A stretch of DNA of 64,000 nt from Rubrivirga marina (lineage in GTDB: Bacteria; Bacteroidota; Rhodothermia; Rhodothermales; Rubricoccaceae): positions 4,051,932 to 4,115,931 of the forward strand of contig NZ_MQWD01000001.1 of the NCBI RefSeq assembly GCF_002283365.1, given 5' to 3'. Below, piece after piece: positions 23,389-29,747 of this stretch. Position numbers and translations under genes: made by a program. The notes beneath the pieces were generated by a model that made no database searches, was not told the DNA's origin, and saw nothing but the letters and a program-made list of their open reading frames with translations. How positions within the stretch are numbered: the first letter of the stretch is position 1; the number at the start of each line of letters is the position of its first letter.

Positions 23389-24534
23389 ATGGTCCGCCCC
23401 CCTTCCTCTCGCCGCGACGCCCTGCGGATGCTTGGCCTCGGCGCGCTCGGCCTCCCACTGGCCGGGTGCGGCGCGGCCCTGTGGCCGGGCACGAACGAGA
23501 CGCCGCCGATCCCGCCCTCCCCGCCTCCGCCCCTCTCGACGGTCCCCGTCGAGGCGGCCGAGGTCGTGGCCGCGCCCCGCGGCGACCGGATCGAGCGGAT
23601 CCCCTCCGAGCGGCCGGTGCTCCTCCCGAACCGGCTCCAGGCCGGCGGGACGATCGCGCTCGTGTCGCCGGCCGGCGTCCTCCGCTCGCGGAGCCAGGTC
23701 GACGAGGCCGAAGACGCCCTCGAAGACCTCGGCTTCCGGACGACCGTCGGTCGCCACGTGCTCGACCGGAACGGCTTCCTCGCCGGCTCCGACGCCGCGC
23801 GCGCGCGCGACCTCATGGACGCCTTCCAGGACCCCGACGTCGACGCGATCGTCGCCATGCGCGGGGGGTGGGGCTGCGCCCGCATCCTCCCGTTTCTCGA
23901 CTACGACGAGATCGCGGCGAACCCCAAGCCGCTCGTCGGCTACTCGGACATCACGGCACTCCTCCTGGCGATCTACGCCCGCACCGGGCTCGTGACGTTC
24001 CACGGGCCCGTCGGCGTGTCGACGTGGCGCGGGCTGACGCGAGAGAGCTTCGTGCGCGTCCTCGTCGACGGCGAGCCGCCCGTGATCGGACCCGAGACGC
24101 GGTCGAACCGGGACCGGACGCGGGCCGTCCGGCCGGGCGTCGCGGAGGGGCCCGTCGTCGGCGGCAACCTGACCGTCATGTCGGCGCTGGCGGGCACGGG
24201 CTTCCTGCCGGACTTCGACGACCACATCGTCTTTTTCGAGGAGGTCGGCGAGGACTCGTACCGGATCGACCGGATGCTCGTGCAGCTCCAGTTGGCAGGC
24301 CTCCGGGAGCCAGCGGGCCTCGCCTTCGGGCAGTGCTCGAACTGCGGCGACGGCGGCTCGTCGTGGACCGCCGAGGAGACGATCCGGCGCTGGCTGGAGA
24401 GCTACTCGTGCCCGTCGGTGCTGGGCGCGCCGATCGGCCACGTGTCGCCGGTGTACACGATGCCGGTGGGCCTCCGGGCCCGCCTCGACGCCGAGGCGGG
24501 CACCCTCGAGTACCTCGGCTCGCCGGTGGCCTAG
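23389..24534 (+). CDS. LD-carboxypeptidase (peptidase family S66), exported lipoprotein
   Basis: A 381-residue enzyme that trims tetrapeptide stems in peptidoglycan recycling (family knowledge). The N-terminus RRDALRMLGLGALGLPLAGC combines a twin-arginine pair with a lipobox (LAGC), suggesting Tat export and lipidation. A Pro-rich linker (about 40-75) follows. The S66 domain holds RAGGWGC-like AMRGGWGCARI, the nucleophile block PLVGYSDITALL, FHGPVGVSTW, the Glu block FFEEVGEDSYRIDRML and the His block GAPIGHVSPVYTMPVG, so the Ser-Glu-His triad is complete. The last 15 codons run through a dispersed palindrome (24479-24500), giving RARLDAEAGT. It overlaps the convergent DUF421 gene by four bases. 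Confidence 0.88.
   Translation: MVRPPSSRRDALRMLGLGALGLPLAGCGAALWPGTNETPPIPPSPPPPLSTVPVEAAEVVAAPRGDRIERIPSERPVLLPNRLQAGGTIALVSPAGVLRSRSQVDEAEDALEDLGFRTTVGRHVLDRNGFLAGSDAARARDLMDAFQDPDVDAIVAMRGGWGCARILPFLDYDEIAANPKPLVGYSDITALLLAIYARTGLVTFHGPVGVSTWRGLTRESFVRVLVDGEPPVIGPETRSNRDRTRAVRPGVAEGPVVGGNLTVMSALAGTGFLPDFDDHIVFFEEVGEDSYRIDRMLVQLQLAGLREPAGLAFGQCSNCGDGGSSWTAEETIRRWLESYSCPSVLGAPIGHVSPVYTMPVGLRARLDAEAGTLEYLGSPVA
24479..24500. repeat. Dispersed palindrome inside coding sequence
   Basis: CCCGCCTCG, centre ACGC, CGAGGCGGG within the 3' end of the LD-carboxypeptidase gene, translated as ARLDAEAG. It is in frame and leaves the S66 catalytic His block intact. Confidence 0.8.
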
Positions 24535-25136
24535 CCCGCGAGCGGCCCGCGCGTCGGGTTCGTGAAGGGCCCCGTCGGGTTCCCGGTGTCCCAGTGCTCG
24601 GCGGCGCCGGACACGCCCGCCATCGCTGCGGCGCCCTCGACAGCCGTCTCGTCGCCGGCCGGCACGCGCGCCAGGACCGAGAACGCCCCGTCGGACTCGA
24701 GCACGACGGCCGCGACGCCGTCGGTCCCCGCGTGCCCGGCGTCGCGGATCGCCCCGCGAATCTCCTCCCGCGTGACGCGCTCTGCTCGCATCGGTCCGTC
24801 GAGGTACGTCCCGTCGTGGAAGACCAGCGTCGGCTGGGACTTGACGAGCGCCTCGAACCGGTCCGACCGGACCGAGAGCCACGTGACGGCGGCCTGGAGC
24901 GCCACGAGCGTCGCGACCGCCCCGACGCCGTTCACGACGGGCGCCGTCGAGAGGAGCGTCGAGGCCACGATCGACCCGATGGCGACGGTCACGACGAAGT
25001 CGAACGCGTTCATCTTCGCCAGCGTCCGCTTGCCGCCGAGGCGGAGGACGAGGATGAGGAGCGGGTACGTCAGGACGGCCGACAGGAGGACCTTCCCGAG
25101 CGAGGCCCAGGAGTCGAACAGGACGGCGGCGGGCAT
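24531..25136 (-). CDS. DUF421 (YetF-like) membrane protein
   Basis: A 201-residue protein with three N-terminal membrane helices (about 10-30, 40-62, 66-85). GGKRTLAKMNAFDFVVTVAI contains the GKR...M...FD pattern that defines DUF421/YetF, and GSIVASTLL the next helix. The soluble domain starts at about residue 95 (FEALVKSQPTLVFHDGTYLD) and includes VTREEIRGAIRDAG and a beta hairpin. The tail (GNPTGPFTNPTRGPLAG) is unconserved in character. Relatives in Bacillus (YetF, YrbG) are linked to spore or membrane functions, but the molecular role is not established. Stop codon overlaps that of the carboxypeptidase. Confidence 0.85.
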   Translation of the reverse strand: MPAAVLFDSWASLGKVLLSAVLTYPLLILVLRLGGKRTLAKMNAFDFVVTVAIGSIVASTLLSTAPVVNGVGAVATLVALQAAVTWLSVRSDRFEALVKSQPTLVFHDGTYLDGPMRAERVTREEIRGAIRDAGHAGTDGVAAVVLESDGAFSVLARVPAGDETAVEGAAAMAGVSGAAEHWDTGNPTGPFTNPTRGPLAG

Positions 25137-25191
25137 GGCAGGGGGCGCAGGCGGTCTGTGCGTACGCGGCGCCCCGCCCGGGCGGTCCGCG

Positions 25192-25704
25192 CTACCAGCC
25201 CGCCCCGCGCCGCCGGCCCGGCAGGCGGACCACGAGGCCGTCCATCACGAGGTGGCTGAAGTAGCCGACGACGGCCGCGCCGTAGAACGGGAGCCCCGCG
25301 AGCGGCTGTTCCGGCCGGAGGACGTACGGCAGGACGAGGAACGGGCTCGGGATGAGGAGCATCGCCCAGTACGTGTGCGTCCACCCGCGGTGCTTGCCGA
25401 GCGCCGGGAGGATGCAGAACAGGCCGAGGTAGGCCGCCTCCTGGAACTGGCGCGTCGCGATGAGCACGACGTCGACCACGAAGAAGAGGAGGTAGAAGAG
25501 ATTCTGCCCCTTCGAGTTCGTGTCGACGTCGGGCCAGAGGCCGAACATGAGGCACAGCCCGAACAGCGCGGCCGGGTACGCGACCAGCTCGACGTCGGAG
25601 AGCTGGCGGTACGCCTGGTCGACGGAGAAGACGAGGGCGAGGGCGGCGAGGTAGAGCCCGAAGAAGACGGTGGCACCCGCGAGGTGCCCGCGGTAACCGG
25701 CCAT
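25192..25704 (-). CDS. YdjM/DUF457-like membrane-bound metal-dependent hydrolase
   Basis: A 170-residue protein with four to five membrane segments. The conserved metal-ligand motifs are visible: GHLAGATVFF near the N-terminus, LFGLWPDVDTNSKGQ with the acidic pair, GKHRGWTHTYW as the HRGxTHS-type motif, and FSHLVMDGLV as the HLxxD motif. This set defines the DUF457/YdjM family of inner-membrane hydrolases. Substrate is unknown; E. coli YdjM is LexA-regulated, but I see no SOS box here. The gene lies alone between DUF421 and murJ on the same strand. Confidence 0.82.
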   Translation of the reverse strand: MAGYRGHLAGATVFFGLYLAALALVFSVDQAYRQLSDVELVAYPAALFGLCLMFGLWPDVDTNSKGQNLFYLLFFVVDVVLIATRQFQEAAYLGLFCILPALGKHRGWTHTYWAMLLIPSPFLVLPYVLRPEQPLAGLPFYGAAVVGYFSHLVMDGLVVRLPGRRRGAGW

Positions 25705-25765
25705 GGCGTGGGGGACGAGGGGCCGGAGGGTACGGGCATCGGGCGACGAGGTGGCGTCACCCCCT

Positions 25766-25785
25766 CCGCCTCGGCGCCGAAGCGG
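25766..25785. repeat. Dispersed palindrome, one mismatch
   Basis: CCGCCTCGGCGCCGAAGCGG, 13 bases beyond the murJ stop on the minus strand, in terminator position for the aroQ-murJ unit. Confidence 0.75.
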
Positions 25786-25797
25786 GCAAGGTTGGCG

Positions 25798-27720
25798 CTA
25801 CCGCTTCAGCCGTCGGAGGAACCGGCCGAGCCACGCGTCCGACTCGTCGAAATCGAACAGGTGGCCGAGGGTCAGGTAGCTCAGGCCGTACACCGCGATC
25901 ACGCCGATGCCGTAGGCCCAGATCGGGAACGGCTCGGCCGGGACGAGCCAGCGGATCGCAGCGGTCGGGATCGCCGCCAGACCCGCCAACCCGAGCATCC
26001 GGAGCCCCGCGGCCCACGGCAGGCGGAACGCCGCGTCGTGCTGGCGGAGCGCGCCGACGAGCCGCCATAGCTCGACCCACGCGCCGACGGCCGAGCCGAG
26101 GGCCAGCCCGACGGCCCCGAGGCGGAGCGGGTCGCCCTCGGACGGGATCCCGAACACCTCGTTCACGCTGAACCGGTCGAACCAGAACATCAGCCCGGCC
26201 CCGATGAGCGCGGAGACGACGACGCGCCAGACGGCGATCTTCGCGGGCGTCTTCGTGTCGTTGAGGGCGTAGAACGCGTTCTGCAGGAGGCGCCCGGCCG
26301 TCGTCGCGATCATCCCGAGCGAGTAGGCCATGAGCACGAGCGTGACCTGCCACGTGTCGTCGAGGTCGAACTGGCCGGTCTGATAGAACGCGCCGACGAC
26401 GAGGAACCCGAAGCCCAGGTACCCCACGACCGTCGGGATGATGAGGTAGAGGATCTGGCGGACCGAGCCGGCCACGCGCGTCAGGAACCGGTCGAGCTCG
26501 GTCGGCGAGATCCGGCTGAGCTCCGGGAGCTCACTCGCGGCGACGCTCATCCCGAAGAGCGAGATCGGCAGGAGGTAGAGCGTCTGGGCGTAGCCGATGG
26601 CGCCGAGCGCGCCGGCCGCGACGAACGTCGAGAGCCAGAAGTCGAGGTAGCCCGAGAGCTGGTACGCCCCGCGCCCGAGCACGACCGGCACGAACGCCCG
26701 GATCCCCTCGCGGACGCCCTCCACCTGGAGCGAAATCGTCGGCCGGAACCCCTTCATCAGCTTCAGCGCCGTCGGGAGTTGGACGAGGAACTGCAGCACG
26801 CCACCGGCCACGCCACCGATGAAGACCGCCACCAAGAGCCGGCTGAGCTGATCGGCCGGCACCACGTCGAGCGCGCCGATGCCGAGCGGGTCGTCGAAGA
26901 TCAGGTACGCTCCGCCGAAGAGGGCCGCAAGCAGCGCGACGTTCCAGGCGACCGGCGCGAAGTAGGACAGGAGGAACTTCCGGTGGCTGTTCAGCACGCC
27001 CAGGCACCACGCGCTGAGGACGAGGAACGCCGTCATCGGGAACGTCAGCCGCGTGACCTGGACCGCGAGGTCGTAGCGGTCGATGACGATGGTGCCGGCC
27101 TGGAGCTTTTCGGCGTCCTGCAAAAAGCCCGACGCGATGACGGCGACGAACGGCTCCGCGAGGAGGACGCCGAGGAGCGCGGCCCCGAAGGCGACGGCCG
27201 CCAGGAGCCCGAAGATGGCGCCCGCGAACCGGCCGGCGGCCTCCTCCCGGCCCTCCTCCAACATCCGGCTGTAGATGGGGATGAACGACGCCGAGAGCGT
27301 CCCCTCGCCGAGGAGGTTCTGGAGGAAGTTGGGCGCCCGGAGCGCGAGGCGGTAGACGTCAGCGAAGGCGCCGGAGCCGAAGAAGAAGGCTACGGCGCGG
27401 TCACGGACGAGCCCGATCACGCGGCTGGCGAAGATGCCGGCGGCGACGAGCAGCGCGCCTGAGCCCGCGCCGCCAGCCCTGTCCGCCTCGACGTCTTTGC
27501 GGGCGCGGTCGGCCGCGAGGGCGTCCTCGGCGTCGGAGCCCGGCGCAGCGTCGGCCTCTTCCAACGTCTCGGCGCCGTCGGCCGGCGCGCTCAGGCCGGA
27601 CGGGTCGAGGTTGGCGTCCGGGGAGGGCTCGTTCTGCGGCTCGGCGACCGACTCCGGCGACCGCCGGGGCGCGTCGCCGGGTTCCTCCGGCTCGTCGGGC
27701 TCCGTGCGTTCGTCGGCCAT
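25798..27720 (-). CDS. murJ: Lipid II flippase MurJ
   Basis: A 640-residue integral membrane protein of the MOP superfamily that flips lipid II across the inner membrane for peptidoglycan synthesis. After an unusual acidic, Pro/Glu-rich cytoplasmic extension of about 85 residues, the MurJ core begins ALLVAAGIFASRVIGLVRDR with the conserved Arg-containing TM1, followed by FRAPNFLQN-like LRAPNFLQNLLGEGTLSASF, FIPIYSRML and 14 predicted membrane segments. LGRGAYQLSGYLDFWLSTF and YALNDTKTPAKIAVWRVVV are further family blocks. It overlaps the aroQ stop by one base (TGATG), so the two are co-translated. The extension is not part of the family core and its role is unknown. Confidence 0.9.
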   Translation of the reverse strand: MADERTEPDEPEEPGDAPRRSPESVAEPQNEPSPDANLDPSGLSAPADGAETLEEADAAPGSDAEDALAADRARKDVEADRAGGAGSGALLVAAGIFASRVIGLVRDRAVAFFFGSGAFADVYRLALRAPNFLQNLLGEGTLSASFIPIYSRMLEEGREEAAGRFAGAIFGLLAAVAFGAALLGVLLAEPFVAVIASGFLQDAEKLQAGTIVIDRYDLAVQVTRLTFPMTAFLVLSAWCLGVLNSHRKFLLSYFAPVAWNVALLAALFGGAYLIFDDPLGIGALDVVPADQLSRLLVAVFIGGVAGGVLQFLVQLPTALKLMKGFRPTISLQVEGVREGIRAFVPVVLGRGAYQLSGYLDFWLSTFVAAGALGAIGYAQTLYLLPISLFGMSVAASELPELSRISPTELDRFLTRVAGSVRQILYLIIPTVVGYLGFGFLVVGAFYQTGQFDLDDTWQVTLVLMAYSLGMIATTAGRLLQNAFYALNDTKTPAKIAVWRVVVSALIGAGLMFWFDRFSVNEVFGIPSEGDPLRLGAVGLALGSAVGAWVELWRLVGALRQHDAAFRLPWAAGLRMLGLAGLAAIPTAAIRWLVPAEPFPIWAYGIGVIAVYGLSYLTLGHLFDFDESDAWLGRFLRRLKR

Positions 27721-28175
27721 CAGCCCGTCTTGCGTTCGAAGTAGCCGACGGCCATCGTGTAGCCCGCCACGCCGAAGCCCGTGATCAGCCCGGCGCAGAC
27801 GGCCGAGAGCAGCGACGTGTGGCGGAAGCTCTCGCGGGCGTACACGTTCGAGATGTGGACCTCGACGACGGGCGTCGAGATCGACGAGATCGCGTCGCGG
27901 AGGGCGACCGACGTGTGGGCGTACCCGCCGGGGTTGAACACGACGCCAGCCGTCTCGACAGTGTCGGCGGCGTGGAGCGCGTCGATGAGCGCGCCCTCGG
28001 AGTTGTGCTGGGCGAACCGGAGCGCGAGGTCGGGGAAGCGCTCGCGGAGCGTCGACTCAACGTCGGCGAGCGTCAGCGACCCGTAGACCGCGGGCTCGCG
28101 CTGGCCGAGCCGGTTGAGGTTCGGCCCGTTGAGGACGAGGATGCCGGGGCGCGGCGGGGCTGACGAGTCGGGCAT
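27720..28175 (-). CDS. aroQ: Type II 3-dehydroquinate dehydratase
   Basis: A 151-residue enzyme of the shikimate pathway that dehydrates 3-dehydroquinate. The start at ATG 28175 puts ILVLNGPNLNRLGQREPAVY near the N-terminus with the catalytic Tyr (YG), which is the correct register. A longer upstream frame adds only non-homologous sequence. FNPGGYAHTSVALRDAI carries the Asn/His substrate-binding block and VEVHISNVYARESFRHTSLL the catalytic His and flexible-lid Arg. The C-terminus GFGVAGYTMAVGY is typical. It is translationally coupled to murJ (one-base overlap), an odd pairing that links aromatic and wall synthesis only by position. A TACCTTCG box lies 22 bases upstream. Confidence 0.92.
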   Translation of the reverse strand: MPDSSAPPRPGILVLNGPNLNRLGQREPAVYGSLTLADVESTLRERFPDLALRFAQHNSEGALIDALHAADTVETAGVVFNPGGYAHTSVALRDAISSISTPVVEVHISNVYARESFRHTSLLSAVCAGLITGFGVAGYTMAVGYFERKTG

Positions 28176-28196
28176 CCGGCCAGGGAGAGGGGCCTC

Positions 28197-28204
28197 CGAA
28201 GGTA
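28197..28204 (-). promoter_or_regulatory. Possible -7 box TACCTTCG for aroQ-murJ
   Basis: TACCTTCG on the minus strand ends 22 bases ahead of the aroQ ATG, matching TAnnTTTG at all but one fixed position. Confidence 0.45.
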
Positions 28205-28309
28205 GCGCCAGCCCGAGGGCGGCTGGGGATCCGGGGACGGAGACCGGGGAGCGAGCGAAGCGACCGGACGAGTCAAGCCCAGCGTCGAAACGAGCCACCT
28301 CGTCCTCCT

Positions 28310-28427
28310 GTCATCCTGAGCGGAGTCGTGCAGCGGCGGAGGGACGGGTCTCGCCCAACTCGTGCGGTTCGCCCGTGACAGGCGCAAGGCCCACCGATAC
28401 GAGACCCTTCGCTCCGCTCAGGATGAC
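28310..28427. repeat. TCATCCTGAGCG-type inverted repeat element, copy 3
   Basis: GTCATCCTGAGCGGAG at the left and CTCCGCTCAGGATGAC at the right, spanning 118 bases, with the interior ACGGGTCTCGC / TACGAGACCCTT also complementary. It lies upstream of aroQ and downstream of the PhnP-like gene, in a 324-base gap (28176-28499) that holds no other gene. Confidence 0.8.
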
Positions 28428-28456
28428 GGTCCAGAAGCCCCCCCCCGCGACTCGCT

Positions 28457-28476
28457 CCGCGTCGGCGCCGAGGTGG
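28457..28476. repeat. Dispersed palindrome, degenerate copy
   Basis: CCGCGTCGGCGCCGAGGTGG keeps the TCGGCGCCGA core but has mismatches in both outer arms. It lies 24 bases beyond the stop of the PhnP-like gene. Confidence 0.6.
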
Positions 28477-28499
28477 GCGGGGCCAGACAGACGATGCCC

Positions 28500-29378
28500 T
28501 CACGCCTCCGTCCCCGCGACCTCCAGCACGAGCCCGTCGTACGCCAGTCGGACGCCCGCCGGCAGTGACGCGTCGGCCTCGGCGTGCGTCACCGAATGGG
28601 TCACGTGGACGAGCCACGTCTCGCGGGCGCCCACCGCAGCGGCGACCTCGGCCGCCTCGGTGAACGTGAGGTGCGTCGGGTGCGGCTCCGGGCGGAGCCC
28701 GTCGAGGACGAGGACCTCCACGCCCGCCAGCGCCGCGCGCACCTCGCCCGGCACCTCGCCGACGTCCGTGAGATAGGCGAACGCGCCGATCCGGAGGCCC
28801 AGCACCTCGAACGAGCCGTGCGGCGCCCGCAACGGCGTGACCTCGACCGCAGCGTGTTCCAGCGATCGGCTCGACACGGAGAACGGTCCGTCGACCGGGT
28901 GGAGGTCGAGGAGCGAGGCGCCCGGGTACGTCCGGTCGAAGATGTACCGGAACATCCCGTGGAGCGCCTCGGCCGTGCGGGGAAGCGTGTAGACCGGGAT
29001 CGGCGCGCGGTTGCGGAAGAACAGCGGCCGGAGGTCGTCGAGCCCCACGACGTGGTCGAAGTGCTCGTGCGTGACCACCAGCGCGTCGACGGCCGCCACG
29101 CCGTGGCGGAGCGCCTGCTGGCGGAAGTCCGGTCCGGCGTCGATCTGGAGGTGGACGTCGCCCCCCTCGGTATGAGCGACGACGTGGGCCGAGGTGCGGA
29201 GGCGCGCGTCGCGTGGGTCCGAGGAGGCGCAGACGGCGCAGTCGCACCCGATCACGGGGACGCCCGTGGAGGTGCCGGTGCCGAGGAGCGTGACCGTCAG
29301 CGGAGGCCCGGGGGCCGCGCGCGGCGATGCCCCGGCGTCCCCCGCCTCGGCGCCGAGGCGGGCCGGGTCAGTCGTCAT
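28500..29378 (-). CDS. MBL-fold metallohydrolase, PhnP-like
   Basis: A 292-residue metallo-beta-lactamase-fold protein. LLGTGTSTGVPVIGCDCAVC carries the Cys-containing insertion that binds a structural zinc in PhnP and related phosphodiesterases. VVTHEHFDHVVGLDDLRPLF is the HxHxDH metal motif, FAYLTDVGEVP the Asp metal ligand and HPTHLTFTEA plus WLVHVTHSVTH the later His ligands. The family hydrolyses cyclic phosphodiesters or nucleic-acid phosphodiesters; no phn genes are near, so substrate is open. Residues 1-25 (PARLGAEAGDAGASP) are encoded partly by a dispersed palindrome and are unlikely to be functional, so the true start may be a later codon. It overlaps the upstream 98-residue gene by 11 bases. 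Confidence 0.83.
   Translation of the reverse strand: MTTDPARLGAEAGDAGASPRAAPGPPLTVTLLGTGTSTGVPVIGCDCAVCASSDPRDARLRTSAHVVAHTEGGDVHLQIDAGPDFRQQALRHGVAAVDALVVTHEHFDHVVGLDDLRPLFFRNRAPIPVYTLPRTAEALHGMFRYIFDRTYPGASLLDLHPVDGPFSVSSRSLEHAAVEVTPLRAPHGSFEVLGLRIGAFAYLTDVGEVPGEVRAALAGVEVLVLDGLRPEPHPTHLTFTEAAEVAAAVGARETWLVHVTHSVTHAEADASLPAGVRLAYDGLVLEVAGTEA
29341..29362. repeat. Dispersed palindrome, perfect 22-bp copy at a gene start
   Basis: CCCGCCTCGGC followed by its reverse complement, inside the first codons of the PhnP-like gene as annotated, read as ARLGAEAG. It lies just downstream of the stop of the preceding gene. Confidence 0.85.
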
Positions 29379-29664
29379 CGGCGACCTCGGCGGTCTGGCC
29401 GGCGTCGGCCTGCGCCCACGCGTCCTCGAGCGCGGCGCGGACGGCCGGGCGGAGGTACAACTCGTCGGCCCCGCCGTGCTCGCGGAGCGCGGCGGCGAGG
29501 ACGGCGGCCTGGGCCTCGTCCGGGTGCTGCCGGTTGAGCACCACGACCGCCTCGCCGTCGACCACGCAGAGCCCGCCCCGGAACGGACCCCGCTCGCGCC
29601 GGACCCGCACGCCGAGCTGGCGCAGGGCCTCTTCGAACGCGGGCACGACGGCGGAGGGCTTCAT
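29368..29664 (-). CDS. Small conserved-looking protein of unknown function
   Basis: A 98-residue soluble protein. The N-terminal helix FEEALRQLGVRVRRERGPFR is followed by GGLCVVDGEAVVVLNRQHP, a beta hairpin that resembles a block found in many small Bacteroidota proteins adjacent to rng. Then come a helix (AQAAVLAAALREHG) and an acidic tail. I do not recognise a named family. It sits between the RNase E/G gene (83-base spacer with a hairpin) and the PhnP-like gene (11-base overlap), so the three probably form one transcript. Confidence 0.65.
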   Translation of the reverse strand: MKPSAVVPAFEEALRQLGVRVRRERGPFRGGLCVVDGEAVVVLNRQHPDEAQAAVLAAALREHGGADELYLRPAVRAALEDAWAQADAGQTAEVADDD

Positions 29665-29684
29665 GGGGCACGATGGGGACGGGA

Positions 29685-29726
29685 GGGACTCGGGGACCAG
29701 GGAGGTTCGGCTCGAACCCCAGTCCC
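29685..29726. repeat. Intercistronic hairpin between rng and the 98-residue gene
   Basis: GGGACTCGGGG (29685-29695) faces CCCCAGTCCC (29717-29726) with one bulge, enclosing GGTTCG/CGAACC (29704-29709, 29713-29718), which competes for its innermost pairs. It belongs to the same class as the spacers in the sdh operon. Confidence 0.6.
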
Positions 29727-29747
29727 TCGTTCCCGGTCCCCTGTCCC

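Noticed and set aside
28500..29378. Part of a phosphonate (phn) utilisation locus
   Set aside because: Only the PhnP-like fold is shared. No other phn gene is within the window, and the neighbours are an RNase and a small unknown protein.
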